Source: Alicyclobacillus sp. SO9 (GTDB taxonomy: Bacteria; Bacillota; Bacilli; Alicyclobacillales; Alicyclobacillaceae). Taken from it: 64,000 nt of DNA. The stretch is from contig NZ_CP066340.1 in NCBI RefSeq assembly GCF_016406125.1, positions 26,031 to 90,030 of the forward strand. The letters are read 5' to 3'. Below are positions 8,532 through 18,189 of the stretch, piece after piece. A program made the translations under genes and the position numbers. How positions within the stretch are numbered: the stretch's first letter is position 1; each line of letters opens with the position of its first letter. Under the pieces are notes generated by a model. That model was given only the letters and a program-made list of their open reading frames with translations. It ran no database searches and had not been told where the DNA came from.

Positions 8532-8653
8532 ACTTGTGGGGATAAATTGATCAGTTGTGATGTTGATTAGGATGAATAAGAAAAGAAAATTGTTGCGTAG
8601 AAGTCATTAAGGGTTAATATGTTGGACTTTCTTGGGTGGAGATACCAAAATCA

Positions 8654-8687
8654 AAAATAGAGACAGGGTGATGACTGTCTCTATTTT
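8654..8687 (-). terminator. terminator
   Basis: AAAATAGAGACAG and CTGTCTCTATTTT form a perfect 13-bp stem with an A-run on one side and a T-run on the other, so it can act in both directions. It lies after the stop of the minus-strand gene at 8707. Confidence 0.85.
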
Positions 8688-8706
8688 CAAATATGATGCT
8701 ATGACC

Positions 8707-9165
8707 TTAAACTAAAGTACCCTCTGTATAATCACTCATCTTTTTTGCCTGCTTTAAACCACTTATAACTCTATATATTTGGTAAGGTGTAACAAACATT
8801 CCTATTATCATTGCCAAGAAGAGTTTTATTGCAAAATAAAATATCCATCCCATCCAAGACATAAACAGAAACATTCTAGGGGTAATTCTAGTGAGAATAT
8901 TCCAACCCCAGGGGATTCCTGCAAAGAAATATCCTTCAAGTATGCGTTCAAAAAATCCTTGTCCTGCCAAAAGGCCAACTACAAAGAGAACAATCATGAT
9001 AACGATGTTTCTAACAAACGTCTTTCTATCCGCTTGAATTCGAGATAATTCGCATTGGTCACAAATTGGAATACTAAATTTATTAGTGCATCCCGTACAT
9101 AGACCCCTCCCGCAATCAATACATTGAGAAACAGCGTCTGTATCATTATGCTTTGAACATTTCAA
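8707..9165 (-). CDS. membrane protein with N-terminal zinc-binding (B-box-like) domain
   Basis: A 152-residue protein. Residues 1-40 hold C-x7-8-C/H spacings and two CxxC pairs (CIDCGRGLCTGC and CDQC), a B-box-like zinc module common in bacterial membrane proteins. Two hydrophobic helices follow (about 53-70 and 100-125). TTG at 9165 follows GGAGGAG. The function is unknown; it is probably a cytoplasmic-facing adaptor at the membrane. Confidence 0.65.
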   Translation of the reverse strand: MKCSKHNDTDAVSQCIDCGRGLCTGCTNKFSIPICDQCELSRIQADRKTFVRNIVIMIVLFVVGLLAGQGFFERILEGYFFAGIPWGWNILTRITPRMFLFMSWMGWIFYFAIKLFLAMIIGMFVTPYQIYRVISGLKQAKKMSDYTEGTLV

Positions 9166-9688
9166 ACATACTCCTCCACTTCATGTTAAATTCTACAAAT
9201 CCACTGGTACATTCAACCAAAATAGATTTGTTCCTCCGATTCTTTGACAAAGATAAAATCGAGTGGAGAAAGCAGGCAAACGGAAGGTGTTTTGCAAATT
9301 CGGATGATGGTCCAATAGATCTAACAGCCAAGAGAAATTTCGTGGCCTAAGAATATAAATCTACTGGTCCTATTGATCGATGCTACCTGTGATGGTAGAT
9401 TTAACTTAATCGAATAGCACGGATGGGCAAATCAAAAGCCCCACACCAGGCGCCAACCTTGTGTGAGGCACGTGCCCCCTCGATGAGCGACCATCGAGAG
9501 ACGCTTGAACGCAGACTCAGCTGCAAACTGAGAAGCGTTGTTTTCGCTAACATTGTATAACAACAGAGCCGTTGTTAACAAGAGCGAAAAGTAGCGAAAA
9601 AGGACGAGTTTCAGTCCGGATCTCATGGTATGCATCGGGCATATTCACGAGGTCCGGATTTTTTATTGTCTGGCAAGGAGGTGAATTC
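9166..9688. other. intergenic region before the replication gene
   Basis: I see no convincing gene. A CACACCAGGC...TGTGTGAGGC stretch near 9450 is weakly symmetric. The region may carry promoter and origin signals for the replication gene. Confidence 0.3.
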
Positions 9689-10966
9689 GTGAGTGAGCAG
9701 CCGTTAACGGAGGTCTCGGAACAAGCAGCGTTAGAGCATGTGTTACGACATCATGCCGGCGCTGACGGATGGATTACATTGTCTCGTAAAGAAGGAGATG
9801 TGTACAAGCAGTACCATTACAGGGTTGATGATATAGCCGGAGTGCTAGCTGATTGGCTTGGGGTGGACGCGTTCTTCTCGCAGAATACATTCTATCGGCC
9901 GTCTCGGAAAATTGAGTACATACGCGAGCTCAGGGCGCTCTACGTGGATGTGGATTGCTATCTGCTTAATCTTGATCCCGAATGGGTTATTGGGTCCCTA
10001 GAGGCGAATTTGTTCCAAGACAAAGTACCTGACCCCAATCTCATCATTCACTCCGGCCGCGGACTTGCTTTAGTGTGGCTGCTGGAGCCGGTACCTTCTC
10101 AAGCGCTCCCTTTGTGGCAAGCTATAGAGAATTACCTGGTACGGCAGCTCTCTCAGTTCGGTGGAGACGCAAAGGCGTCGGATGCGGCTCGTATCCTAAG
10201 AGTGGCCGGTACCGTGAATTCAAAGAGCCACGAACCTGTCTTGGTGCAATACCGGCATGATTACCGATATGTGTTACGGGATATAGAGCGTGAATACTTG
10301 CCGCCTTTGTCGCCAGCTAAGATACGCGAGAGAAACAAAGAGGAAGCGCGAATTCACCAAAAGATGTACCGTGTGTATTCGCTGCACTATACACGACTAA
10401 AGGACATTGTAAAGCTTTGTGAGCTACGTCAGTGGGATGTAGAAGGCTCACGAGAGGTTATATTGTTCCTGTATCGGTACTGGAGCTGCTGTTTTTTAAC
10501 AGACCCCAAGGAAGCGCTTGAGAATACAGTGGAGTTGAACGAGCAGTTTATCTCACCGTTGCCCAAGCCGGAAGTAGTCCGGGCCACAAAGAGTGCAGAG
10601 AAAGCGTGGAAGGCAAAGAACGACGTTGAAGCAAATCTGGTAGCAAAGGAACGAGGTTATCCAGGGGCTGGGTACAACATTACAAATGCAAAGCTGATCG
10701 ACTGGTTAGAGATAACTGACGAGGAACAACGACAACTAGATACGATTATCGGACGGCGCATAAAGTATGACAGGAACAACGAGAGACGCGAGAAAGGCCG
10801 TAGAGCCGCTGGCAAGCTTACGAGAGAGGAATACATCCAGCAGGCGGAAGAGCGACGTCACAAGGCTCTAGAAATGCGCTCAGACGGAATGAGTATAAGA
10901 CGTATTGCTGCTCAGTTGGGGTGTTCTTCGTCAGAAGTTCACAGGCTAGTTTCTAACAATAATTAG
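9689..10966 (+). CDS. RepB-like primase/plasmid replication protein
   Basis: A 425-residue protein. The N-terminal half fits the archaeo-eukaryotic primase fold used by plasmid and phage replication proteins: an acidic DVD (residues 87-89) and an HSGRG motif (121-125) followed by LALVWLL, then DAARILRVAGTVN. The C-terminal 30 residues form a helix-turn-helix (IRRIAAQLGCSSSEVHRLV). GTG at 9689 lies just after AAGGAGGTG; the longer frame from 9572 is rejected. Together with ParM/ParR it points to a plasmid-type replicon. Confidence 0.7.
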   Translation: MSEQPLTEVSEQAALEHVLRHHAGADGWITLSRKEGDVYKQYHYRVDDIAGVLADWLGVDAFFSQNTFYRPSRKIEYIRELRALYVDVDCYLLNLDPEWVIGSLEANLFQDKVPDPNLIIHSGRGLALVWLLEPVPSQALPLWQAIENYLVRQLSQFGGDAKASDAARILRVAGTVNSKSHEPVLVQYRHDYRYVLRDIEREYLPPLSPAKIRERNKEEARIHQKMYRVYSLHYTRLKDIVKLCELRQWDVEGSREVILFLYRYWSCCFLTDPKEALENTVELNEQFISPLPKPEVVRATKSAEKAWKAKNDVEANLVAKERGYPGAGYNITNAKLIDWLEITDEEQRQLDTIIGRRIKYDRNNERREKGRRAAGKLTREEYIQQAEERRHKALEMRSDGMSIRRIAAQLGCSSSEVHRLVSNNN

Positions 10967-11061
10967 GTGTTCAGGGTTGTGCTCTTTAAATTATGGGCGT
11001 AGCCATGGCTTTAGATTAACCAGCTATCTGTGTGAGTTAGATGAGTAGGGAGGGTTTTATT

Positions 11062-11283
11062 TTGGGTACCTCACGTTATCATTGTTGTGCGTCTTGTGTT
11101 TATTTTCGGTCGGAGCGACGAGATCGAGGTGAATTACTCATGTATTGTAGCCGATTGGGTTATGATACTAAGCCTTCTTATCAGTTTAATTGTTGGACTC
11201 CTAAGGAGCGTGTGCGTGAACGTATCTTGAAGGATGAGGCTTTGCAGGATACAAGAAATTTATTGAAGTGGAAGAAGTTCTAG
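11062..11283 (+). CDS. small cysteine-rich protein
   Basis: A 73-residue basic protein with CCASC near the N-terminus and two further Cys (YCSRLG and FNCWTP), probably one zinc site. TTG at 11062 follows AGGGAGGG. It sits between the replication gene and a Cro/CI-type regulator and may belong to the same unit. Function unknown. Confidence 0.55.
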   Translation: MGTSRYHCCASCVYFRSERRDRGELLMYCSRLGYDTKPSYQFNCWTPKERVRERILKDEALQDTRNLLKWKKF

Positions 11284-11342
11284 TTTAGTTTCTGTTTTGT
11301 TTGTCCATCCTACTAGTAGACAAGCTAGTGGAGGGGATGAAG

Positions 11343-11561
11343 ATGCTAGGTTTGATGTTGAGGGACCCAGCTGCTCGGCTTCGGGTTCTTATGGCAGAAC
11401 GGGATTTTACGGTGAAAGAGTTGTCTTATTCGTCCGGTGTATCCCGGGCGACGATATCAGCTTTAAGAAATGGTCATGTTAAGCGTCCGAATCGAGAAAC
11501 AGCTGAACTGTTAGCAGATGCTTTGGGTGTTCGACTTAACAGTATATGGCCGAAGCTTTAA
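11343..11561 (+). CDS. XRE-family helix-turn-helix regulator
   Basis: A 72-residue, one-domain regulator. The motif FTVKELSYSSGVSRATISAL followed by NGHVKRPNRETAELLADALG is typical of Cro/CI-type proteins. GGAGGGG precedes the ATG. Its place after the replication gene suggests control of replication or copy number, an inference from context only. Confidence 0.75.
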   Translation: MLGLMLRDPAARLRVLMAERDFTVKELSYSSGVSRATISALRNGHVKRPNRETAELLADALGVRLNSIWPKL

Positions 11562-11717
11562 AACTAGGACAAATCTCGATAGATATCAAGATGAGGCTGA
11601 TTTCACGAGGAATATGGTATACATATAAACATCAACGACTGATGTAGACTGATGGATAGTGTGTCGTTGATAAGGTAAATATGCGAGGAAATAATAGGGA
11701 CTGCATTGGATGGTGCA

Positions 11718-12104
11718 TTAAGTATGCGCTGCTGGTACAAGAGTTATTGTATCTAAGTTGATTATGAAGTGGCCGGCTGTGAGTAGGTCCAGTCCGACTA
11801 ATCCGTTAATGTAGTTGTCGTCTACGTCTGTAAAGTCCACTCTAAACCCTTGAGCTGTGAATCCGATAAATTCAACTTTGTCGACCTGCTTACGGAGGGA
11901 CGTCTCTCGTCCACCGATTCCGCGCATAAACACAAATTCGTCTTCGTCTTCAAGGTGGATGTCCAGATCTTCAACAGCGTGTCTGTAAATCAGTGTTTCA
12001 GAGGAACCAGTATCAAGGACCATGTTGTTGATGATCTGCTGCTTTCCATGATGTTGCAATGTCAGAGAGCACAGAACAAGGCCACCATCCAGTTTAATTT
12101 CCAC
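11718..12104 (-). CDS. retropepsin-like aspartic protease
   Basis: A 128-residue protein with the active-site motif VLDTGSSETLIY (about residues 29-40), a flap-like GIGGRE and a C-terminal NGLVGLDLL. This is the single-domain retropepsin-like family, expected to work as a dimer. It overlaps the upstream gene by 11 bp, so the two are translated together. The substrate is unknown; the partner gene is the best lead. Confidence 0.75.
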   Translation of the reverse strand: MEIKLDGGLVLCSLTLQHHGKQQIINNMVLDTGSSETLIYRHAVEDLDIHLEDEDEFVFMRGIGGRETSLRKQVDKVEFIGFTAQGFRVDFTDVDDNYINGLVGLDLLTAGHFIINLDTITLVPAAHT

Positions 12105-12351
12105 CAGCTATGCTCCTTCTTACCATCGGTTTTGTAATCTCCCGAATGGCAATCTGTTCTTTTGACGTGTGATATACAAAACGCTTCCCTTTGGCCGCAA
12201 ACAATTCGTCTGTAGCCTCTCTGGCGTCTGGAATCGCTTTAATAAATGCTATTTCATCTACACAAACTTTATCGTTATCATAGTGGGAAGCTAATTCTTC
12301 GACGAGGACCCACTGATCAGGGAACATTCTCCTCACTTCTGACCACTGCAT
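12094..12351 (-). CDS. hypothetical partner of the aspartic protease
   Basis: An 85-residue protein beginning MQWSEVRRMFPDQWVLVEEL and containing a compact alpha/beta pattern. The ATG at 12351 follows GAGGGTG and is preferred to the frame start at 12369. It overlaps the protease gene by 11 bp. I do not recognise it as an enzyme. Such pairs could act as a regulated protease with its target or adaptor. Confidence 0.6.
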   Translation of the reverse strand: MQWSEVRRMFPDQWVLVEELASHYDNDKVCVDEIAFIKAIPDAREATDELFAAKGKRFVYHTSKEQIAIREITKPMVRRSIAGGN

Positions 12352-12548
12352 ATGCGCACCCTCTTTCATTGGTTTGTTGGTATCTACATTTTACGCAGTA
12401 TGCCGTCTTATTGAAAAGGGTATCAGCAAGATTGTCGACACCCCTTTGTTAGATACAGAATTCGACAGTCTAAGTATAGTTTAGAGGGCCTCATAGATGA
12501 GGTCGCGTCATGAAACGAAAAACATTGTATGTTAAGGCCCCTCGACAG

Positions 12549-13529
12549 TTACTGTTGTTTTCCGCCTCTGAGTTCGCCTAGATAAATGTTGGTTATTGTT
12601 TCTCTCTCGTGGCCAAGGAGTTGAGAGACCCGTTTGCATGCCTGGAAGTGCGATTCCCCCTGTTTGCGTAGCTCCAAATATGTTCGCCTGGCAAAGCTAT
12701 GCCGCAGTCCATGGTACGTGATGTGAGGCTTATATCCATATTTTTTGCCCATCTGGCGCAAGTAGTACCCATCCCGTTTTTGAAGGATTCGAGAATCGAG
12801 TTCAAATTTGCCGCGGTGTTTGCGAATGAAGTATTGAATGTGTTTTATCATTTCCTCTACAGATTTTCCATTTGTAAAAATCCTTCGACCAGGCTTACTG
12901 TCTTTCATTGCTTCTTGAAGCATTTTCATTACTCTTGGTTTAGATTCAATTGAAATCCATCTAATTTTTCCTCCTTTACCCTTTACTTTTAACTCGCCAG
13001 TTCTAAGGGAGCGTTGTGCATCTGCATAGTCAATTCGTAGAGCTTCATGGATCCGAGGGCCGATTTCGTGTGCAAGCTGCATGACACGTGCGACACTGAT
13101 TTCATCTAGTACAATGGCCAAATGGATCATCTGTCGGTATTCGCTATCTGCCCATGCGCGTTCCACGTCTGTATATGCGCGTGGTGGAATGTGTTGGAGT
13201 GCGAGGATCTCGCTATTTTCAGGAAATGGTCCTTTGTATACAGGGGTCTTATCTAACACATGCCGGACGCCGGACAAGTGGCTCATAATTGTGGATGTTG
13301 CCTTGTCTGCATCGAGCATGTGTTGCACCCAAGCTTCTATGTGTTTGGGTTTAATGTTTGCGATTTTCTGTAGCCGGAACTCCTCGGCCAAGAACTGTAT
13401 AAAGACATTTGCGGCTGTTTTGTTTCGGGCTCTAGATTGAAAGGCACCCTCATTAATGTGTTTAGTGACTGCCTCAACTTGTTTGAGAAGGTTTTTGTAA
13501 AGCCCGTCATTGTTACTAGGATGTGTCAT
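12549..13529 (-). CDS. tyrosine recombinase/integrase
   Basis: A 326-residue protein. An N-terminal SAM-like DNA-binding domain (about 25-105) precedes the catalytic domain, where the expected residues can be seen: Arg in GPRIHEALRI, His-x-x-Arg in HGLRHSFAR, His in LLGHERE and Tyr in TNIYLGEL. The ATG at 13529 follows GGAGGG. It overlaps the upstream small gene. It could be the integrase of the decayed prophage or of a separate island. Confidence 0.85.
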   Translation of the reverse strand: MTHPSNNDGLYKNLLKQVEAVTKHINEGAFQSRARNKTAANVFIQFLAEEFRLQKIANIKPKHIEAWVQHMLDADKATSTIMSHLSGVRHVLDKTPVYKGPFPENSEILALQHIPPRAYTDVERAWADSEYRQMIHLAIVLDEISVARVMQLAHEIGPRIHEALRIDYADAQRSLRTGELKVKGKGGKIRWISIESKPRVMKMLQEAMKDSKPGRRIFTNGKSVEEMIKHIQYFIRKHRGKFELDSRILQKRDGYYLRQMGKKYGYKPHITYHGLRHSFARRTYLELRKQGESHFQACKRVSQLLGHERETITNIYLGELRGGKQQ

Positions 13530-13734
13530 AGGAATACCCTCCTGTTGGCAGACTCTGCCCAATGTGTTTCGCCGTGCATTTCAGTGGTTTTGCAGATTTC
13601 TTGTTGGCTACAATCCCACTGGCGGTGCGGGTTTTTACCCCAAAATTGTTTACTGTCTCAGACCAATATTTAATTGTTATCGGCGTTGAATAATTGTGTC
13701 GCATGCCCCGTAGCTGTTTCTCTGTGCTGCCCAT
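13516..13734 (-). CDS. hypothetical small basic protein upstream of the integrase
   Basis: A 72-residue basic protein with AAAGGAG before its ATG. Its end overlaps the integrase start by 14 bp, which suggests coupled translation and possibly a directionality factor or another DNA-binding helper. No helix-turn-helix is clear. Confidence 0.5.
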   Translation of the reverse strand: MGSTEKQLRGMRHNYSTPITIKYWSETVNNFGVKTRTASGIVANKKSAKPLKCTAKHIGQSLPTGGYSYDTS

Positions 13735-14186
13735 GGGTGGTCACTCCTTTCTTTCGAAATATCTATAAAAGAAAAGAGGACCGGCGATCAACCGCATACC
13801 TCACTATGGGTGGATTGTATCCAGCGGTTTCCTGGCGCGTAGCCGACAAAACACTTCTGAAAAATCCCCCATAACTCTGGACACGGTGATCGACCGATCA
13901 CTCTGTGTTGTTCTGAGCATCTTCTTCGTCGTTCCCTTTAGCTTCTCACAATCGCTTACAGACCCTGTCGTTGGAAAGAACACGTGCATCACGGTTCATT
14001 AACGAGGCAGCATCGGCATCTTTAACTGCCTTAGAGTGGTCTATTTAGGATTGGATTTATAGTACTTCTAGGAATCTTATTTGTCAATAAACGGGTTTTA
14101 TGGTTGTTTTTATTTTACATTACATTTTGCTTTCCCATTTGATTCCGAGAAGTAACCGTTATCGGAAGGTAAAGGTTAGAGTTTGT
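13735..14186. other. intergenic region
   Basis: No gene seen. The palindrome GTGATC-GACC-GATCAC at 13886-13901 is the only clear structure and could be an operator. Confidence 0.4.
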
Positions 14187-15386
14187 TTATTTGACATGCA
14201 AGGTTGTCTGTATCGTCTTTCCGCCTGCAGAAATCTTTACCGTCCAATTTCCGGATGATGTCCTCGTTCCGACTTTCCATTCCCAAGTAATATATCCAGA
14301 GCCATTAGCTGCTTTCGGATTAAGACTACTCGATTTACTTGGACCTGATTTGTAATCCACTTCAATCTGTCCCTGTGCCCCAGGTTTAGTTTTAACTGTC
14401 ACGGATGCATATTGTCCCGGGCTTACAAAAAGATTCGATGATGTAATGGCCAAAGCACTCGATGAAGTAGATGTCTTTGAAGAACCGCTACTGGAAGAGC
14501 CGGAGTTAGTGTTTGAACTGGATGTTGGACAATCTTTGTCTCCGTTTCCACAAATGCCGGTAATCACTGATTTCTTTGCAGCTGTAGATGTGTAGCTTAT
14601 CTTTCCTTTCCCATTGACTAACCAGGCAGGGTGGATTTCATTCCAACCATGGTCTTTGTCATCAACCCAAGCTCCAGTGAATGTAGCGTGTTGCCCTTTT
14701 TGTGGAATTGTTACATATGGCTGATCCATTGGGATAATCTCGACTACTAAATATCCATGTTGATACTTATAATTGCCACTGGCCAATAAATTTTTATATT
14801 GAGAGTCAACTTTAATGTCTAGATGATAGTCATGGTCGGCTTCATGTCTCACGATCTCAACGGTACCGGAGACGGTTTTACACTTACTCAGCAGATTGAA
14901 TCGGTAAGTATGATAAACTCCTGCAGACCAATTTATACGACATGTGTTAGATGCTGGTTGTTGTGAAGATGTCTTCGTAGTTGATTTCTTTGAAGTGGAA
15001 CTTGTATTTGATACATTTGATGCCGATGAATTCGTTACGTTGTCAGGGCTGGAAGAATTCGTGTTGTTCTGCTTCGGTGAGAATTGCGTTGTATTGTCTT
15101 TTGCTGTACCAGGAGCAGTAGCATTTGATTTAGATGTTACATTACTGTTTGGCAGTGAACTTGTTGTCTCGTGGGGAGATGAAACACCAAAGCTGATAAA
15201 GAAGACAATGAGCGCAACACCATAAATCAGAGAAGACATTTTTCGTGAGCGATGAGCCCCCCAACGTACTACGACCGCTGGCTTTATAAGGCCGATAATG
15301 AAGGCTGTGAAAGAAATTAGGAACAATGCCAAAAACACGTGGCTCATATGACCATTTACACCCTCTCTTATTTGAATTGTGTACAT
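14187..15386 (-). CDS. membrane-anchored extracellular protein
   Basis: About 399 residues with two N-terminal hydrophobic helices (about 17-36 and 52-68), a long Ser/Thr/Asn-rich linker (70-145), a globular domain with HGWNEIHPAW (about 250), a second low-complexity linker and a C-terminal Ig-like beta domain ending in the last residue. It is probably exposed on the cell surface. The start is uncertain: ATG 15386 has its GGAGG very close, ATG 15347 is an alternative. The function is unknown; the IHPAW segment may help to find its family. Confidence 0.6.
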   Translation of the reverse strand: MYTIQIREGVNGHMSHVFLALFLISFTAFIIGLIKPAVVVRWGAHRSRKMSSLIYGVALIVFFISFGVSSPHETTSSLPNSNVTSKSNATAPGTAKDNTTQFSPKQNNTNSSSPDNVTNSSASNVSNTSSTSKKSTTKTSSQQPASNTCRINWSAGVYHTYRFNLLSKCKTVSGTVEIVRHEADHDYHLDIKVDSQYKNLLASGNYKYQHGYLVVEIIPMDQPYVTIPQKGQHATFTGAWVDDKDHGWNEIHPAWLVNGKGKISYTSTAAKKSVITGICGNGDKDCPTSSSNTNSGSSSSGSSKTSTSSSALAITSSNLFVSPGQYASVTVKTKPGAQGQIEVDYKSGPSKSSSLNPKAANGSGYITWEWKVGTRTSSGNWTVKISAGGKTIQTTLHVK

Positions 15387-15546
15387 ACTCCTCCCAACTT
15401 AGTTGTTAGATGTAATATATTCTATTTTAAAATCTGTGTGGATAAAATGGAAATAAATTAGATGTTTTGTTGCCCTTATCAGCACTAAAAGTGACGGATT
15501 TGAGTTGTAAATTGAGAACCGTAGTCAATTTACAACTTTGAAGCAT

Positions 15547-15950
15547 GTGGTAGGAAAAGGAAACATTTGCGATGACTCGCCATCCTTAGAGAAGTCCGAT
15601 TTTTGACTGAGGCTCTATTTACAAACCGAGTCCAGAAATTCCGAAGACTAAGCGAGTGGTACGCGAGCGGCCTTAAAACGCACATAAATGACAGGAGTAT
15701 ATAATTGGGTGAGCTGGAAGTATGCAAGGTGACTTGCACAGCGAATCCACGGATTTTCTGTTGTGAATTGACCTCCATCCTCTTTTCATAAACCACGGAC
15801 GTGTGTAAGAAAAAGGAACTTTTTCTGATAAGGCGCTGCCTCTGGGAACTGGCTAGTTTTATTGATTGCTCATTTCACAAATACCGTCTACAAACACTCA
15901 GAGAGTAGGGAGCGGAACGCGACCGGCCTAAAAACATCCATTCAGAAGGG
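15547..15950. repeat. two degenerate direct repeats of about 145 bp
   Basis: The copies are about 15547-15695 and 15801-15950, aligned by eye. A weaker related string (GCGAGTTGGGCGTGCTTAAA) occurs near 16820. Their role is unknown; they could be decayed mobile-element ends. Confidence 0.35.
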
Positions 15951-15999
15951 CTCATGATTTCCAGTGATGTAGATGGACGAATGAGATTTAAGTTTACGT

Positions 16000-16033
16000 A
16001 ATATCAAGAGTCCCCCGGGGGCTTTTGATATTT
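16000..16033. terminator. terminator-like hairpin
   Basis: AATATCAAGAGTCCCCC and GGGGGCTTTTGATATT pair with few mismatches, followed by TT. Confidence 0.5.
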
Positions 16034-16423
16034 TATAACTGGTTCTTCTCTGAAGGAGTCCGAAGGCGGCGAACGGAGTTCGATGACCTTTGGACGGAAG
16101 GGTGTGCAGCATTCTGCTAAGCTGATGGTTATGAGGAAGGCGCCGGATGCAGCAAATCCACTGGTAGCAAAACAGATGCTGGTGAACGGTCTAAGTCGGG
16201 CATACGTCGTCAAATGGAGTTTACATAAAGCAGAGTCTCCCGAGGATACTCTGCTATTATAAGTCACTATAAAAATCAAAGTGACCCGTGGCACCTTGAT
16301 TTTGCAGACGAAAGGTAAATATATTTCACCCAAATATTATACGAAAGTGTTATTTAAATGAATTTTTTATAAATTATTGATCGTAGAGTTGTTTCATCAT
16401 TGTGGATGAGAAGAGGGATAGCA

Positions 16424-16567
16424 ATGACTGCAAAGTGTTGCTGCGTTTGGTGTAAAGAAGAAAAGTCTCAAGAATCTATGTATCGTGTCTTTAAAACAGG
16501 ACTTAAGCGGAAACATGGTAATGACATGCACTTGGGGGTTTGTAAAGAGTGTATGTCTTATACGTAG
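16424..16567 (+). CDS. small zinc-finger peptide
   Basis: A 47-residue frame with CCCVWC near the N-terminus and CKEC near the C-terminus, a likely four-Cys zinc knuckle. AGAGGG precedes the ATG. Such peptides are common in plasmids and phages. Function unknown. Confidence 0.5.
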   Translation: MTAKCCCVWCKEEKSQESMYRVFKTGLKRKHGNDMHLGVCKECMSYT

Positions 16568-16611
16568 TTTCCTGAAAGTTTTGAGCTATACACTAGGCGG
16601 GAGGGGTTTTT

Positions 16612-16725
16612 ATGTCGATAGGTGTCAAACATGATGAGTATAATCGAATTCGACCTCGACAGAATATAGTAATTGAGTCTTGGTTAGCTACCGACAGTGG
16701 AGAGGAACGCTTGAGTAGTGAATGA
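16612..16725 (+). CDS. hypothetical 37-residue peptide
   Basis: A short frame (begins MSIGVKHDEYNRI) behind a good GGGAGGGG ribosome binding site, 44 bp after the zinc-finger peptide. It may be a real small gene of the same unit. Confidence 0.35.
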   Translation: MSIGVKHDEYNRIRPRQNIVIESWLATDSGEERLSSE

Positions 16726-16883
16726 AAAATTCAGTTGCAGAAACACAAAACAGCCTTGGCAACGCTAGAAAGCAGGAACTATGTCCAAATAAAAGGGTGT
16801 AATCCGATCGGCTGTGCAGCGAGTTGGGCGTGCTTAAATGACAGGGTAAATGAAGCCGAAAGATCCTTCTAATATTTTTACCA

Positions 16884-16926
16884 AAGGTCAATTGATCCTC
16901 ATCAGTAATAAGAACCAATTGACCTT
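16884..16926. repeat. 11-bp inverted repeat downstream of the secreted amidase-like gene
   Basis: AAGGTCAATTG and CAATTGACCTT are perfect arms. There is no strong T-run on the minus strand, so termination is uncertain. Confidence 0.5.
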
Positions 16927-16959
16927 AGTAAATTAGTCTATATCATAAAACTTTCAACC

Positions 16960-17688
16960 TCAAAATCCTACATAGACTTCCTGAAATCCAGGCATGTACG
17001 GCATGTTAATCAAATCATATGGCAAACAATAGCTACCGGTGTGGCTAAGTGTGATACCTGCTCCATAGTAGTAAGCATCAAATACAATTTTAGAGCAATA
17101 GGTTGCATCTCCAGCAGCCGTCGTATACAAGTTTGGTGTTAGATTATAATATGTGGAAGATCCATTTTCATATATCCACGTTATTGCCCAATTTGCAGCA
17201 TTTTGTCCCTCGCTAGCATTATTAGGCTGTACGACATCAACTTGGTAATTATTATTACTCCAAAAACTGGACCAAGACTGGATGATGGGCGAATCCAAAG
17301 GACCATTGATTGTTTCAACATCCCCCTGGCTATCTACTACTATACCCGCATGGCCTGTTAGCCCTGCGCTTGAAGTATCATTCGTTACCAAAATGTCCCC
17401 AGCTACAGGAGTTACTCCTCCTCCTGGACCGGCGACAGCAGTATTAGGTAGTATAGCCAAAGTTGAATTTTTTGAATTTACCTTTACAGAGTGGCTGCTT
17501 TTAAATTCATTAAGTACTCCGTTCTTAGCGGCCCATTTCAAAACCATTTGTCGATTGACATTTGACTCTGCACGCAATTTAGCAGATGTAGACGATTGGC
17601 TAGTACTAGCAAATGCTGTGGTTGCAAGAATTGGTAGAATAAATAATCCTGTAATCGACGCCAACAAACCCCTGTTAAACTTCTTCAT
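16960..17688 (-). CDS. secreted YiiX-like/permuted NlpC-P60 protein
   Basis: A 242-residue protein with a clear signal peptide (basic start, then a hydrophobic core ending at TAFA). The mature part has GDILVTND, TGHAGIVV and YCSKIVFDAYYYG: the His and the downstream Cys fit the permuted papain-like amidases (YiiX type). The probable role is cell-wall or amide-bond hydrolysis outside the cell. The ATG at 17688 follows AAGGAG; the longer frame from 17709 is rejected. Confidence 0.65.
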   Translation of the reverse strand: MKKFNRGLLASITGLFILPILATTAFASTSQSSTSAKLRAESNVNRQMVLKWAAKNGVLNEFKSSHSVKVNSKNSTLAILPNTAVAGPGGGVTPVAGDILVTNDTSSAGLTGHAGIVVDSQGDVETINGPLDSPIIQSWSSFWSNNNYQVDVVQPNNASEGQNAANWAITWIYENGSSTYYNLTPNLYTTAAGDATYCSKIVFDAYYYGAGITLSHTGSYCLPYDLINMPYMPGFQEVYVGF

Positions 17689-18189
17689 TAACATTCTCCT
17701 TGTCTTCATTTTTTAGTAAATATACTTATTTTTATCAGTAACAATATATTATCACTAAAATTTTCATATTTTTGTCGATTTATGTCGAATGTAAATATTT
17801 TTTTAAAATTATTTAAAAATACATCATAATGGGTATATTAAAACATTTTGGAGATGAAATACACATTCTATGTCTACCATATATATACTCGTGTGGTGAC
17901 ACTTCCAGCATCCTCTTTCTCTCCACTCAGGGTCTTTATCAAACACAATTAGTAGAGTGGTGTGGCGAGTGCATACATACCTCCCGCCAACTAAAAACAC
18001 AGGCTAACTCTACACTTTTATGCTGCGGTTTTCTGTAGTTCTACTATGCGGTATGCGATTCTGACGAGTAACAAGAGCTTCGCAGACTAATTATGTCTAT
18101 TGACAACAATGGAAAGCGGACATTCGTTGACTCGTTCCTGCGCTTCTCGGCATACTATAGATTCCATCCGGAGTTTTGTAACCCTTACA
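17689..18189. other. AT-rich intergenic region
   Basis: 17710-17830 is very AT-rich and probably holds the promoter of the secreted amidase-like gene. I see no gene in 17830-18189. Confidence 0.4.

Larger units (their letters stand above)
15387..16423. other. gene-poor region with degenerate direct repeats
   Basis: No convincing gene. Two related blocks lie at about 15547-15695 and 15801-15950: both begin with GTG-AAGAAAAAGGAA-like text and end with a GCGNGCGGCCTTAAAA-like string. A symmetric hairpin lies at 16000-16033. Confidence 0.4.

Noticed and set aside
15530..15796. Minus-strand frame of 88 residues
   Set aside because: It lies in the degenerate repeat region, with no binding site or recognisable domain.
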